Shown: positions 1 through 9,742, counted from the first letter of the stretch. The stretch: 64,000 nucleotides of DNA from Staphylococcus sp. NRL 16/872 (GCF_022815905.2 NZ_CP119327.1:558001-622000); one strand, 5' to 3'. A program made the numbers and translations. The notes: generated by a model from the sequence alone, not told the origin.

Positions 1-1
1 A

Positions 2-88
2 AGAGGCATTACTAACGATAAATTTAAAGCTCAAGGTGGTAAATTAATTTATAATACTTGGAAAGACGGCATGCATCCATTGAAATAA
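2..88 (+). CDS. 3' end of an unidentified protein (partial)
   Basis: An open frame enters from the left edge and reads 28 codons to TAA at 86-88, ending in residues ...DGMHPLK. It is followed at once by a strong hairpin terminator, as expected for the last codons of a real plus-strand gene convergent with yidC. Too little is present to name the family, and I do not recognise this C-terminus. Confidence 0.6.
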   Translation, partial: RGITNDKFKAQGGKLIYNTWKDGMHPLK

Positions 89-100
89 CCATACAATGAG

Positions 101-141
101 AAAGAGGAACTGAAACAATTCATAGTTTCAGTTCCTCTTTT
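101..141. terminator. bidirectional terminator between the left-edge gene and yidC
   Basis: A 16-bp perfect stem (101-116 with 125-140), 8-nt loop, A-run on the left and T-run on the right, lying between two convergent genes. It should work in both directions. Confidence 0.85.
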
Positions 142-145
142 GTAT

Positions 146-997
146 CTATTGGTCTTGTGTAACTTCTGTTTGTGATGGTGTGTTTGAATTCTGACGTTGG
201 CGTTCAATGCGTTGTCGTAACTTTTCACCTTCAGCTTTACCAATCTTAGCGTAATGGCTATGCGCAAAATGCATTTGAATAATTAAGAATGTTGCACTTA
301 CTGCCCAATATAAACTCAATGCTGAAGCAGATTGTAAGGAAGCATAGATGATAAATAATGGAGACAAAATCATCATAACGTAATACGTTCTGCGTTCATT
401 CTTAGGATAGTGAATTGAGTTTACTAGTGGTTGAATAAAATAAAGCAAGGCAGCAATACAAGTCATTGCGATATCAGTATGCATCAAATTAAACCATAAG
501 AAGTGAGGATGTTGGATAATCCCACCACTAGTAGGATATTTAATACAAGTATACAATCCTAATAATATAGGAATTTGAATTAAAATTGGTAATGTGCCAA
601 TTAAATTTTTAAATGGGTTGATACCATATTCATTGTACTTCTTCATCAACAATTTATTTGCTGCGCTTTTTTCTTCAGGTGTTTCAGCATGTTTAATCTT
701 TTCTTGGATTTTATCAATTTCAGGTTTCACAACTTTCGTTTTGTTACGCACAACGTGAATATTCTTAACTTGAATAAACATTAAAGGCATCAACACAAGA
801 CGAATAATTAATACAATCACGATAATTGCCAAACCATAATTGTCATGGAATGAGCGACCTAGGAAATGTAATAGTGCATCCATTGGTCTGACAAATATTG
901 TATAAAAGAATCCATGTTGATCTTCTTTATGAGAATAATCACAACCCGCTAATAATACAATAAGACTCATAAAGAATAAGGACCATTTCTTTTTCAT
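146..997 (-). CDS. yidC: membrane protein insertase YidC/OxaA
   Basis: YidC inserts and folds membrane proteins, alone or with SecYEG. The 283-residue product begins with a lipoprotein signal (LLAGC, lipid-modified Cys19), as in other Gram-positive YidC proteins. Transmembrane segments follow near residues 55-78, 135-160, 175-195 and 215-245. The first core helix carries a conserved positively charged residue (Arg66 in LIIRLVLMP), the groove arginine of the family. The C-terminus is short, basic and Gln-rich. I chose the start at 997 because GGAG lies 7 nt upstream; an in-frame Met six codons earlier has no ribosome site. It stands alone and ends at a shared bidirectional terminator. Staphylococci normally carry a single YidC, so this is probably essential. 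Confidence 0.93.
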   Translation of the reverse strand: MKKKWSLFFMSLIVLLAGCDYSHKEDQHGFFYTIFVRPMDALLHFLGRSFHDNYGLAIIVIVLIIRLVLMPLMFIQVKNIHVVRNKTKVVKPEIDKIQEKIKHAETPEEKSAANKLLMKKYNEYGINPFKNLIGTLPILIQIPILLGLYTCIKYPTSGGIIQHPHFLWFNLMHTDIAMTCIAALLYFIQPLVNSIHYPKNERRTYYVMMILSPLFIIYASLQSASALSLYWAVSATFLIIQMHFAHSHYAKIGKAEGEKLRQRIERQRQNSNTPSQTEVTQDQ

Positions 998-1092
998 GTC
1001 TCTACTCCTATGCATTGAGGTCTTTAATAATCTTAGTCTTTAATATGTTTAGCTTATCACACTTCAGTATATTTTATACTTTTTTGCACAGA

Positions 1093-2595
1093 TTATTTGT
1101 TATCTTTTAAGTTAGTTGTTGTTGTTATAATTTTCAAGAATATAAAAGCAAATAGACTTGTTAGAAGTACGAGTATACTCATTAATGCGACTTTAGCAGA
1201 TGTAGGTAACCAAGACATAATGAATTGCCAGTCTGTATTGGCTAAAACAATGGATGGCAATAAATGGATCATACCTAATATCAGCGCAAAAGCGACAATT
1301 AACATTAAGAGCCTAAGTTGGATATTGCGTGATTTGAAATCGAACTTCAACGGTTTATGACTAATGAGATGACGATAAATAAGCACGAAACTACTGATTA
1401 TTGCTAGAGTTATGATAACTGTAAATGCAATGATTACTGCTTGCCATTGATTGATTAAATTCTGAAGCGTAGTGACATGTTGATTTGCGCTCATCTGAGT
1501 ATCCAGATGGTGGGCCAGTTCTGGAACATTTTTAGAATAAGCGTTAGCGAGCACCACGATACCATAATCTTTTTTAGGATTCAAAATGATATAAGATGAA
1601 TAATTCTCTAATGTGCCAGGGTGATAAACCAGTGTATCTTTAGCATTTTCATCTACGAACCAACCTGTAGCATAACTTGTTGGTGAAGTTTTTTGTTCAG
1701 TTTTTACCTTAGGTTGATGCGTTTCCTTAATTAATGCACTTTGTTTCGAATGTGAGTTGAGTTGGAAACGAATCCATGGTTCTAAATCTTTAGTACCTGT
1801 CATCATATAAGCGGCAGGATTATCACCCAGGTTGAATTCTGGATTATCCACATAAGCTTTACCATACTTCACTTTATATCCTTGCGCGTCGTTAGTCTTT
1901 TTCTCATTACTTTCTTTAGTCGTTGAATGACGCATATTTAATGGTTTGAAAATGTGGTTCTTCATATAGTTTGAATAAGATTCGTGAGAGACATTTTGTA
2001 CGATGAGACCTAACATATCATAGTTCATATTGGAATACTCAAACTGTTTCCCTGGCTTAGCATTAAGTTTACGTCCTTTTATACTGTCTACGATGCCCGC
2101 TAAATTGTTGTTCTTTTTTGTGACTTTATCATCATCTGTGATATCGCCAGGAATGCCACTCGTTTGGGCGATTAATTGGTTAACAGTAATATCTTCTTTC
2201 TTACCTTTATACTTCATATAAAATCCAGGTATATAGTTACTCACTTTATCGTTTATATTAATTTTCCCATCTTCTACTAATTGCATAATGGCATAGCCAG
2301 TAAAAGCTTTTGTGTTAGAGGCAATTTCAAAACGTGTTTTAGGAGAAACTTTAATCTGCTTATCAACATTAGCGTAGCCATAGCCTTTATTAAGAAAAAC
2401 TTTGTTATGTTTAATAATCAATACCGACATCCCAGGTATGTGGTCATCCTTCATTTCATTTGTAACCATTTTATCGATATATATCTGAGAGGATGGACTA
2501 AACATAGAATAGCTAGGTTTCATTTTAATTCCAACTGAAATGATAATCACAATAATCAGTAAAATAATACCACTTATTAATAATTTCTTTTTCAT
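1093..2595 (-). CDS. flp: FmtA-like membrane-anchored serine hydrolase (beta-lactamase/PBP4* fold)
   Basis: This is a class C beta-lactamase-fold serine hydrolase anchored in the membrane with its catalytic domain outside. The three active-site motifs are visible: SxxK as S93-N-T-K96, the Tyr-x-Asn motif Y187-S-N189, and H325-P-G327 in place of KTG. An N-terminal anchor (residues 5-24) precedes the domain, and three transmembrane helices end the protein (about 385-410, 428-452, 465-490). The size and layout match the staphylococcal FmtA-like protein Flp. The physiological substrate is not established. D-amino-acid esters on teichoic acids, as reported for FmtA, or wall peptides are possible, but that is inference. 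AAGGA lies 9 nt before the ATG. The gene appears monocistronic. Confidence 0.8.
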   Translation of the reverse strand: MKKKLLISGIILLIIVIIISVGIKMKPSYSMFSPSSQIYIDKMVTNEMKDDHIPGMSVLIIKHNKVFLNKGYGYANVDKQIKVSPKTRFEIASNTKAFTGYAIMQLVEDGKININDKVSNYIPGFYMKYKGKKEDITVNQLIAQTSGIPGDITDDDKVTKKNNNLAGIVDSIKGRKLNAKPGKQFEYSNMNYDMLGLIVQNVSHESYSNYMKNHIFKPLNMRHSTTKESNEKKTNDAQGYKVKYGKAYVDNPEFNLGDNPAAYMMTGTKDLEPWIRFQLNSHSKQSALIKETHQPKVKTEQKTSPTSYATGWFVDENAKDTLVYHPGTLENYSSYIILNPKKDYGIVVLANAYSKNVPELAHHLDTQMSANQHVTTLQNLINQWQAVIIAFTVIITLAIISSFVLIYRHLISHKPLKFDFKSRNIQLRLLMLIVAFALILGMIHLLPSIVLANTDWQFIMSWLPTSAKVALMSILVLLTSLFAFIFLKIITTTTNLKDNK

Positions 2596-2879
2596 TCATT
2601 CTTTTCCTTTAAATAATTATTTTTATCGTAGGCAATCTAAATAATTAACTGTGATAAGTATAGCAACATTTTTTTGAAATAGCTCAATAAAGGGGTTTAT
2701 ACATTGTTAGCAATATTTTTGAGATAGCTATATTATAAAAATATACCTGAAAATATAATAGTAAAAAGTAACTTTTAGGGTATAAATATCTAATAAATCT
2801 TATGCTAGTGGCTATACTTTTAGTGAAAATGGGAGTATATTTTACCATTGAAATTGAATATAAAAGAGGTAAGGGTTAA
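2596..2879. other. divergent intergenic region with a short direct repeat
   Basis: This 284-bp AT-rich region separates the divergent serine hydrolase and kimA. It contains two related 22-24 bp direct copies, at 2661-2684 and 2708-2729, both beginning TAGCAA and ending ATAGCT, with start points 47 bp apart. I saw no GC-rich fold resembling the c-di-AMP (ydaO) riboswitch that precedes kimA in Bacillus. The promoter for kimA must lie here, but no convincing -35/-10 pair was picked. Confidence 0.5.
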
Positions 2880-4706
2880 ATGTTCACTCAATTTAAAAGA
2901 CTTTTAATTGGTAAGCCTAAACGAAATAGAGATTTAAAAAATGAGAAAATTAGTAATTTCAAAGCGCTAGCCATTTTATCATCCGATGCCTTGTCATCCG
3001 TTGCCTATGGTCCTGAACAAATTTTGATTACATTATCTGTTGTAGGAGCGATTGCATCATGGTATACGTTACCTATTGCTTGTGCTGTATTAATTCTATT
3101 GGCTGCGTTAATCTTATCGTATCGTCAAATTATTTATGCCTATCCTAAAGGTGGCGGCGCCTATATGGTGTCTAAGAATAATTTAGGAGAGAAATGGGGC
3201 TTACTTGCAGGTGGTTCTTTACTTGTTGATTATATATTGACGGTAGCTGTTAGTATCGCGTCAGGTGCTGATGCATTTGTGGCAGCTTTCCCATCTTTAT
3301 ATCATCACAAAGTATTAATCGCATGTTTATTAGTGTTATTTATTTTGATTATGAATTTACGTGGCTTAACTGAATCGGCTACTGTATTATCATATCCAGT
3401 GTATTTATTTATTATCGGGTTAATTATTATGATTATAATCGGTGTTTGGAAAGTTGCGACAGGCCAAGCGACACCTCATATGCATGCAAGTGTAGGTACT
3501 GCTGTACCAGGTGTAACGTTATTCCTGTTGTTAAAAGCCTTTTCATCAGGGGCTTCATCACTCACAGGGGTAGAAGCCATTTCCAATGCTGTTACAAACT
3601 TTAAAGATCCAGGCCCTAAAAATGCTGTTAAAACATTACTAACTATGGGGGGTATCTTAGCCTTCTTATTAGTAGGTATTGTAGGTTTAGCTTATTGGTA
3701 CGGTATTATGCCACAAGCTGAGACGACAGTATTATCACAATTAGCCGCAAATGTTTTAGGACATAATGTTGGCTATTACTTTGTACAAGCTACTACAGTG
3801 ATGATTCTTGTATTAGCTGCCAATACTGGCTTCACAGCTTTTCCAATGTTAGCGGCAAGTATGGCGAAAGATAAATATATGCCTCGCATGTTTAGAGTTC
3901 GTGGTGACCGCTTAGGTTATTCTAATTCAATTATTACTTTAGGTGTTTGTGCCATTTTGTTAATTATTATTTTCAATGGTAAAACTGAGAACTTAATTCC
4001 ATTATATGCAGTGGGTGTGTTTATTCCATTTACATTAGCGCAATATGGCATGGTGCTTAAATGGATTAGAGGTCGTGAAAAAGGATGGGCTACTAAACTC
4101 ATCGCAAATGCAGTTGGAGGCACGATTACTTTTATCGTGTTTATGATTTTTTTAATTACTAAATTTTCACATGTATGGCCAATTTTAATCTTTTTACCTA
4201 TTGTGGTTTACGTATTTTTACGTATTAATTCTCACTATAAAGATATTGCGAAACAATTGAAATCAACTGCAATGGTACAAGATATGCCTATAGTTGATAA
4301 AAACTTAGCTGTTGTACCTGTAAGTACTATTACATCAGCCATAGATAAATCAGTTTATTACGCACAGATGATTGCTGACGATGTTATTGCTGTGCATGTA
4401 TCATTTGGTGACGAAGCGGATAAAGACTTTGTTGAAAAGTGGAAAAACCATTTCCCAGACGTGCGTTTAGTTGTTGTACATTCAGAATACCGCAGCGTGA
4501 TACGTCCAATTTCACGCTTTATTGATAAAATTAATAAAAAAGCGAATGATAAAAATTATGTGATTACTGTGGTAGTACCACAATTCATCACTAAAAAATC
4601 TTGGCATAATTTCTTGCATAACCAAACAAGTATACGTTTGAAAATGCATTTATTCTATCAAAAAAACGTTATCTTAGCGACAGTACCATTTAAATTACAG
4701 AAATAG
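2880..4706 (+). CDS. kimA: KimA-type high-affinity potassium importer (APC superfamily)
   Basis: A 608-residue APC-superfamily permease with about 12 transmembrane helices (residues 25-455) and a soluble C-terminal domain of about 150 residues. The N-terminal region around SSDALSSVAYGPEQILI and IIYAYPKGGGAYMVS is very close to Bacillus subtilis KimA (YdaO, 607 residues), an H+/K+ symporter. KimA-type proteins are inhibited by c-di-AMP binding to the C-terminal domain, so potassium uptake under c-di-AMP control is the likely role. Annotation pipelines often call this an amino acid permease. The start follows an AAGGG site. It is monocistronic, ending in a strong terminator shared with the convergent antiporter gene. 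The Na+/H+ antiporter beside it suggests a local cation-homeostasis pair. Confidence 0.82.
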   Translation: MFTQFKRLLIGKPKRNRDLKNEKISNFKALAILSSDALSSVAYGPEQILITLSVVGAIASWYTLPIACAVLILLAALILSYRQIIYAYPKGGGAYMVSKNNLGEKWGLLAGGSLLVDYILTVAVSIASGADAFVAAFPSLYHHKVLIACLLVLFILIMNLRGLTESATVLSYPVYLFIIGLIIMIIIGVWKVATGQATPHMHASVGTAVPGVTLFLLLKAFSSGASSLTGVEAISNAVTNFKDPGPKNAVKTLLTMGGILAFLLVGIVGLAYWYGIMPQAETTVLSQLAANVLGHNVGYYFVQATTVMILVLAANTGFTAFPMLAASMAKDKYMPRMFRVRGDRLGYSNSIITLGVCAILLIIIFNGKTENLIPLYAVGVFIPFTLAQYGMVLKWIRGREKGWATKLIANAVGGTITFIVFMIFLITKFSHVWPILIFLPIVVYVFLRINSHYKDIAKQLKSTAMVQDMPIVDKNLAVVPVSTITSAIDKSVYYAQMIADDVIAVHVSFGDEADKDFVEKWKNHFPDVRLVVVHSEYRSVIRPISRFIDKINKKANDKNYVITVVVPQFITKKSWHNFLHNQTSIRLKMHLFYQKNVILATVPFKLQK

Positions 4707-4707
4707 T

Positions 4708-4753
4708 AAAAAGCAGGAACTTGTAAATTAAAATTTCAAGTTCCTGCTTTTTA
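4708..4753. terminator. bidirectional terminator between kimA and the antiporter gene
   Basis: A 15-bp perfect stem (4709-4723 with 4738-4752) flanked by an A-run and a T-run between convergent genes. Confidence 0.88.
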
Positions 4754-4758
4754 ATTAT

Positions 4759-6960
4759 TTAGTGTTGCGCTTCGTGTGCTAACACGATTTCATTATAGTT
4801 TATATTTTCACGCAATTGTGTCGCAATTTCATTAGATACTTTATTGCGAGAAATTAATTCATCAAGTAGTTGACGTTGGATATATAATGCTTCAAGTTTG
4901 AGTTCCTGTTGTTGTTGAGTAGTTAAAGCATAAACTTCTTTATTTTCCGCTTTTTGTTGTTTTCTATTTTGATTTTGACGAATTGTACGTGACAATGCAT
5001 GATACTGGTTAATAATTAAACTTACTTCAAGTACATTTGAACTGTTTTGTTCCTCACGCATTTTCATAATAATATTGTGATTAACGACACGCATAATGTG
5101 TTGCACTTTGTTGAAACTATTCGCAAACTGTTTGCGTTGTTCATTACGTTCTTCTTTAACTTTGTTACGTTCTTGTTTATATTCTTCTCTTTTTTCTTTA
5201 ACTGATGCACGATCCTCTTTAGAAGTTGCTTTATGTTCTTCTCTCATAAGCGCACGGTCTTCTTTATGAATTTTGTGTGCTTCCTTTCGCGAATCTTTTC
5301 TAGCCTTAAAGCGTAAGAAGATCATTTTGAAAAAACGGCTTACTTTTCTTAAGAATGACATTTCACGATAAGATTGACTGAATTCCATCACATTGCGATA
5401 ATCTGTTAAATCCTTTTTAGTAATACGTCCTTTATCAATTAAACGTTCAAGCGTTGTTGTTTCTTCTTTTTCAGCGATTTCCTGTAAACGACGCAATTCT
5501 TTCGTATTTTGATTATCAGGTTCCATATTAATTAAGAATGATAATTCATTGAAATATTGATTGAGAATTGGACGATAATCTACATTTTTATTGTCTTTTG
5601 CCTTGTTCTTAAAACGATCAAGCACATTCTGAACCATAAATATTTTAGCAGATTGATAGGTCATACCTTTAAAGTCTGAGATCTTTTCTGAAGGCGTAAT
5701 CATAGGTAAGACGATTTGTGCGACAATCAAACTAATTAATACCATTAATGAGGCAATAAATAATAGATCATTGCGATATGTAAATTCATGATTTTCATTC
5801 ATCATGTAAGGTAATGTAAGTGCCATAGAGAGCGAAATCGTCCCATGTATACCACACATTGTCATTATAAAGGCATAATGACTACGTTTAGGCGGACCGG
5901 CATCTTCTTCCTCATCAAGATAAGACTGCACGTTTTTAGGATAATAAAAATCTTTGAACCATAAATATACCCATATGTATCTAAAGACATATATCGCAAG
6001 TGCAATAAGTAAGGTAGTAGTGATAAGGAATGTAATATTTTGAGGTTCTTTATGAATAATTTCCATAAATACTTCAGGGACCATGAACCCTAATACCACA
6101 AAGACAAAACCATTTAAAGCGTAACTTAACGTATTCCAAATTTGATTGTAATTCATTTGTAATTCAGTTTGGGCACGAATTAAACGATTGCGTTCTAAGC
6201 CATGAATTAATCCAGCAACAACGACAGCGATGATACCTGAGGCATGGAGTTCTTCACCGATAAAATAAATCGCAAAAGGTGTCAGTAACTGAATAAAATT
6301 TAAGGTATTACTATCTTTTAATCCTTTATTAGCAGTTAAATAAATTCTTAAGCGAACCACTAATGCACCACCGATAACACCAATTAAAATACCAAGAATG
6401 GTTGAAATAATAAATTGACTAATGGCATCAAAGGCAGAAAAACTACCTGTTACTAACGCGGTAACTGCAATTTTAAATGAAATGATACCGGCAGCGTCAT
6501 TAAGTAATGATTCACCTTCTAGTATTGACATTGAACCCTTTGGTAAGACTTTACCTTTTGTAATAGCGGATACTGCAACGGCATCGGTAGGGCAAAGAAT
6601 GGCTGCTATAGCAAATGCAGCGGGCATAGGTAAACTTGGCCAAATCCAGTGAATAAAGAAACCTACACCAATAACGGTTGTGAAGACCAGACCCATTGCC
6701 ATTAAAATGACTGGTTTTCGATATTCCATTAATTTAGTACGAGAAACGTGTGTCCCTTCGACAAATAATAATGGGGCGATGACTGCCATCATAAATACTT
6801 CAGATTCAAATTCAAAATGAATTGGAATAGGTAAAATAAAAAGACAGACACCCAATGCGATTTGAATAAAAGCAGTAGGAATTTTAGGAAACCTATTATA
6901 AATAATAGAACTAATAATTACTGCACAGATAAATAAGAGGAAAGCTTCTAATAGTTCCAT
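4759..6960 (-). CDS. CPA1-family Na+/H+ antiporter with long charged C-terminal tail
   Basis: A monovalent cation/proton antiporter of the NhaP/NHE (CPA1) family, 733 residues. The N-terminal ~420 residues hold about 12 transmembrane helices with the hallmark ...LCPTDAVAV... and ...EGESLLNDAAGI... segments, which carry the exchange-site acidic residues. The remaining ~300 residues are cytoplasmic, very rich in Lys/Glu/Arg and predicted coiled coil, especially around RALMREEHKATSKEDRAS. The start at 6960 has AAGGAG six nt upstream; an in-frame Met 28 codons earlier lacks a ribosome site and adds a non-homologous leader. It probably exports Na+ or other cations in exchange for protons for pH and salt tolerance. 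Confidence 0.88.
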   Translation of the reverse strand: MELLEAFLLFICAVIISSIIYNRFPKIPTAFIQIALGVCLFILPIPIHFEFESEVFMMAVIAPLLFVEGTHVSRTKLMEYRKPVILMAMGLVFTTVIGVGFFIHWIWPSLPMPAAFAIAAILCPTDAVAVSAITKGKVLPKGSMSILEGESLLNDAAGIISFKIAVTALVTGSFSAFDAISQFIISTILGILIGVIGGALVVRLRIYLTANKGLKDSNTLNFIQLLTPFAIYFIGEELHASGIIAVVVAGLIHGLERNRLIRAQTELQMNYNQIWNTLSYALNGFVFVVLGFMVPEVFMEIIHKEPQNITFLITTTLLIALAIYVFRYIWVYLWFKDFYYPKNVQSYLDEEEDAGPPKRSHYAFIMTMCGIHGTISLSMALTLPYMMNENHEFTYRNDLLFIASLMVLISLIVAQIVLPMITPSEKISDFKGMTYQSAKIFMVQNVLDRFKNKAKDNKNVDYRPILNQYFNELSFLINMEPDNQNTKELRRLQEIAEKEETTTLERLIDKGRITKKDLTDYRNVMEFSQSYREMSFLRKVSRFFKMIFLRFKARKDSRKEAHKIHKEDRALMREEHKATSKEDRASVKEKREEYKQERNKVKEERNEQRKQFANSFNKVQHIMRVVNHNIIMKMREEQNSSNVLEVSLIINQYHALSRTIRQNQNRKQQKAENKEVYALTTQQQQELKLEALYIQRQLLDELISRNKVSNEIATQLRENINYNEIVLAHEAQH

Positions 6961-7113
6961 TGGTAACTCCTTTTTAAAAATATGGATAATTATCATTTTA
7001 CACGATAGTAAATAAGCTATCAAAATTGTATGACTACTATACAAAAGAATTTTTAATTTAACTTATTTTGTTCTATATATTTTCACTTGTAAATTACCTA
7101 ATTCAAATGACGT

Positions 7114-7164
7114 AAAAATAGCGAAACATAACCAAGTTCAAGTTGAAGTAGGTTATGTTTCGCT
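7114..7164 (-). terminator. terminator of the amino-acid permease gene
   Basis: A 13-bp perfect stem, 7121-7133 pairing with 7151-7163. Read on the minus strand it is followed by a T-run (7113-7119), just after the permease stop codon at 7189. Confidence 0.8.
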
Positions 7165-7188
7165 AATATAAATAATAGGGACATAAAT

Positions 7189-8589
7189 TTAATAGTTAAT
7201 AGAGTTACGTCCTTGTTTACGTGTGCGTTCTGCTAGAATTTCTGCATTCTTTTTATATTTTTTATATAAGAAGAATAAGAAAATAAACCAAATCGGTGAA
7301 ATAAAGACTGCCATTCTTGTATCTGCACTAAAGAACAATAAGATAAAGACAAAGAAGAAGAATGCTAGGACAATATATCCCATTACTTGTCCACCAAATA
7401 ATTTGAATTTATTGTTGCGATGTTCTTCTGGATTTTTACGAACATAAATAATATAAGAAATAATAATCATAGCCCAAACGACTAAAAAGAGGACTGTTGA
7501 TAATGTCGTTACGTAAATAAATAATTGAATTGCATCAGGGAAGATAAAGTTTAATAAAGCAGCTGCAAGCAAAGTCCCCGATGATACAAGCATTGATAAG
7601 TAAGGCACACTATTGCCATTTGTTTTACTTAATACTTTAGGTCCCAAACCTTGTTTAGCCAAACCAAATAAAATACGGCTATTTGAATAAATACCACTGT
7701 TTGTCGCTGAAGCAGCAGCTGTTAAGACTACAAAGTTAACTAAACCTGCTGCGAAAGGTAAACCGATTAAACTAAACATAGTTACGAATGGACTACTATC
7801 TGAATTAATTTTATTCCATGGAATGACTGACATAATGACTAATAATCCACCTACGTAGAATAATAAAATACGAACAGGTACATTGTTAATTGCTTTAGGA
7901 ATAACATTTCTTGGATCTTTTGTTTCACCAGCTGTCACCCCGATTAACTCAATACCGATAAATGAATAAACTGCAATTTGGAAGGCCATTAAGAAACCAA
8001 ATGGGCCATTAGGGAAAATTCCGCCGTGATTAACTAAGTTACCAAATGATGCGTGTCCATATGATGTTCTGAATGAAAAGAAGACCATCACAAGGCCTAT
8101 AATAATCATTGCAATGATAGTTACAATTTTAATGATTGAGAACCAAAACTCTAATTCACCGAATAATTTAGCTCCGAGCATATTGAAAGAGATTAGCATT
8201 AATACAATGAACAAAACCGTAATCCAGTGAGGGACTTGAGGAAACCAGAAACTAAAATATTGTCCCATGGCTGTTAAATCAGACATACTAGAAGCAATCC
8301 AAGAAAGCCAATACGTCCAACCAATAACGAAGCCTCCAAAAGGTCCGATATATTCATTTGCAATATCTACGAATGAATTAAAGCGTGTATTACTTAATAA
8401 TAATTCTCCAAGCGCTCTCATAAAGGCAAAGAGCACCATACCAATAATCATATAGGTAATTAATAATGAAGGGCCGGTTAAGGAAATTGTTTGGCCAGAC
8501 CCTAAAAATAAACCTGTTCCGATTGCGCCACCAATTGCGATTAATTGGATGTGTCTGTTACTTAATTCTCTTTCTAACTGTCTTGCCAT
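7189..8589 (-). CDS. APC-family amino acid permease (CycA/AapA-like)
   Basis: An amino acid:proton symporter of the AAT branch of the APC superfamily, 466 residues with 12 transmembrane helices. The N-terminus carries the family signature around HIQLIAIGGAIGTGLFLGSG, and TM6 has the expected GIELIGVTAGETKDP motif. The closest named relatives are CycA/AapA D-serine/D-alanine/glycine transporters, but the substrate cannot be fixed from sequence. The start at 8589 has GGAGG six nt upstream, ten codons inside the longest open frame. A cre-like operator lies about 40 bp upstream, so CcpA repression by good carbon sources is plausible. Single-gene unit ended by its own terminator. Confidence 0.85.
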   Translation of the reverse strand: MARQLERELSNRHIQLIAIGGAIGTGLFLGSGQTISLTGPSLLITYMIIGMVLFAFMRALGELLLSNTRFNSFVDIANEYIGPFGGFVIGWTYWLSWIASSMSDLTAMGQYFSFWFPQVPHWITVLFIVLMLISFNMLGAKLFGELEFWFSIIKIVTIIAMIIIGLVMVFFSFRTSYGHASFGNLVNHGGIFPNGPFGFLMAFQIAVYSFIGIELIGVTAGETKDPRNVIPKAINNVPVRILLFYVGGLLVIMSVIPWNKINSDSSPFVTMFSLIGLPFAAGLVNFVVLTAAASATNSGIYSNSRILFGLAKQGLGPKVLSKTNGNSVPYLSMLVSSGTLLAAALLNFIFPDAIQLFIYVTTLSTVLFLVVWAMIIISYIIYVRKNPEEHRNNKFKLFGGQVMGYIVLAFFFFVFILLFFSADTRMAVFISPIWFIFLFFLYKKYKKNAEILAERTRKQGRNSINY

Positions 8590-8915
8590 AAACTTCCTCC
8601 TCAGAAAGAATGATGTCAATATTTTTGTGAAAACGCTTTCTTATATCAGTATTTAAAATCTTCCTTTTAACTGAAGAGCATAAAATTAAATGTACGATAG
8701 TATGTAATAGTAGGAATATTCTGTCATTTTATTGGTGTTAATTTTTAATTTTAATAAACTATGTGCCCTTGCTAAAAGTTATTTTTATTATACTCTTAAT
8801 TTTTCAAAAAACAAATAAATTTATTAAAATACATTAATTGGAATAATTTAAATTTAAAGTCATGTATGAAATAATAAATGAAATCTAAGAAATTATTTAA
8901 TTAGAGGGAATATAT
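8590..8915. other. divergent intergenic region, permease / metallophosphoesterase
   Basis: This 326-bp region is very AT-rich. Apart from the cre-like site and the two ribosome-binding sites at its edges, I see no open frame with a start signal, no RNA fold and no repeat. Promoters for both divergent genes must lie here. Confidence 0.5.
8628..8641 (-). promoter_or_regulatory. cre-like CcpA site upstream of the permease
   Basis: TGAAAACGCTTTCT matches the cre consensus TGWAANCGNTNWCA at all but the last position, and most of it is palindromic. It is centred about 45 bp upstream of the permease start codon, which suits roadblock or promoter repression. Confidence 0.55.
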
Positions 8916-9731
8916 ATGAAGATAGGGGCAATTTCAGATTTACATATTGATCGAAATCCTAAATTAGAGGTTCAGGCTTATTTAGCCTCACTAACAAAGG
9001 TTGCTATGAAGCGTGACATAGATATTTTATTAATCGCTGGTGACATTTCGAATCATTTTCAAGAAAGCTATCAATTTATTAGAGAGTTACAATATAAATT
9101 ATCAATACCTGTATTATTTGTGCCTGGGAATCATGATTATTGGGTACCAGATAATTCTATTACGTCTGAAGAAATCTATGAATTCTACGCTAAACAACCG
9201 GAATGTTTAATTGGGAAACCTTATATTATTAATAATGATTGGGCGATTGTCGGCCATACAGCTTGGTATGATTATAGTTATGCCGATAATAAGTTTGAAA
9301 TTGAACGCATTGAGCGAGGTAAATATTATGGCGCAACTTGGCAAGATAAAGTGAAAATAGACTGGCAAATGGATGATAGAACATTATCTCAATTCACTGC
9401 CAAGCAAACTAAAAATGACTTAGAAAAAGTAAGTGATAAAAATATTATTTTAATGACCCATATCGTGACGCATCCACAATTTGTCGTGCCAACGCCTCAT
9501 CGCATCTTTGATTTCTTTAACGCCTTTATCGGCACACGTGATTTTGATAGTTTGTATAAAAATTTTTCTATTAAGTATAGTATTATGGGTCACGTACATT
9601 TCCGTAAAACGCTTTTTGATAATGGTGTTACTTATATGTGTCCATGTTTAGGATATCGACGTGAATGGCGTACAGATAACATTGAGGAAGAGATGAACCA
9701 TGCTTTAGTAGATTTTGTAATAGAAGAATAA
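8916..9731 (+). CDS. calcineurin-like metallophosphoesterase
   Basis: A cytoplasmic metallophosphoesterase of 271 residues with all motifs of the calcineurin-like superfamily in order: D8-L-H10, G42-D43, G71-N-H73-D74, a His-containing THIVTHP segment, and GHVHF near residue 228. These coordinate two metal ions. No signal peptide or membrane segment. The natural substrate of this staphylococcal family is unknown; nucleotide or phosphodiester hydrolysis would fit the fold. The start follows an AGAGGG ribosome site. It ends at a hairpin shared with the convergent C39-like gene. Confidence 0.85.
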   Translation: MKIGAISDLHIDRNPKLEVQAYLASLTKVAMKRDIDILLIAGDISNHFQESYQFIRELQYKLSIPVLFVPGNHDYWVPDNSITSEEIYEFYAKQPECLIGKPYIINNDWAIVGHTAWYDYSYADNKFEIERIERGKYYGATWQDKVKIDWQMDDRTLSQFTAKQTKNDLEKVSDKNIILMTHIVTHPQFVVPTPHRIFDFFNAFIGTRDFDSLYKNFSIKYSIMGHVHFRKTLFDNGVTYMCPCLGYRREWRTDNIEEEMNHALVDFVIEE

Positions 9732-9742
9732 TTGGAATGTTT

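Noticed and set aside
49..267. A 72-codon open frame on the minus strand over the first terminator
   Set aside because: It crosses the bidirectional terminator and overlaps the end of yidC in another frame, without a ribosome site.
2730..2879. c-di-AMP (ydaO) riboswitch before kimA
   Set aside because: The region is AT-rich and lacks the GC-rich paired stems expected of that RNA.
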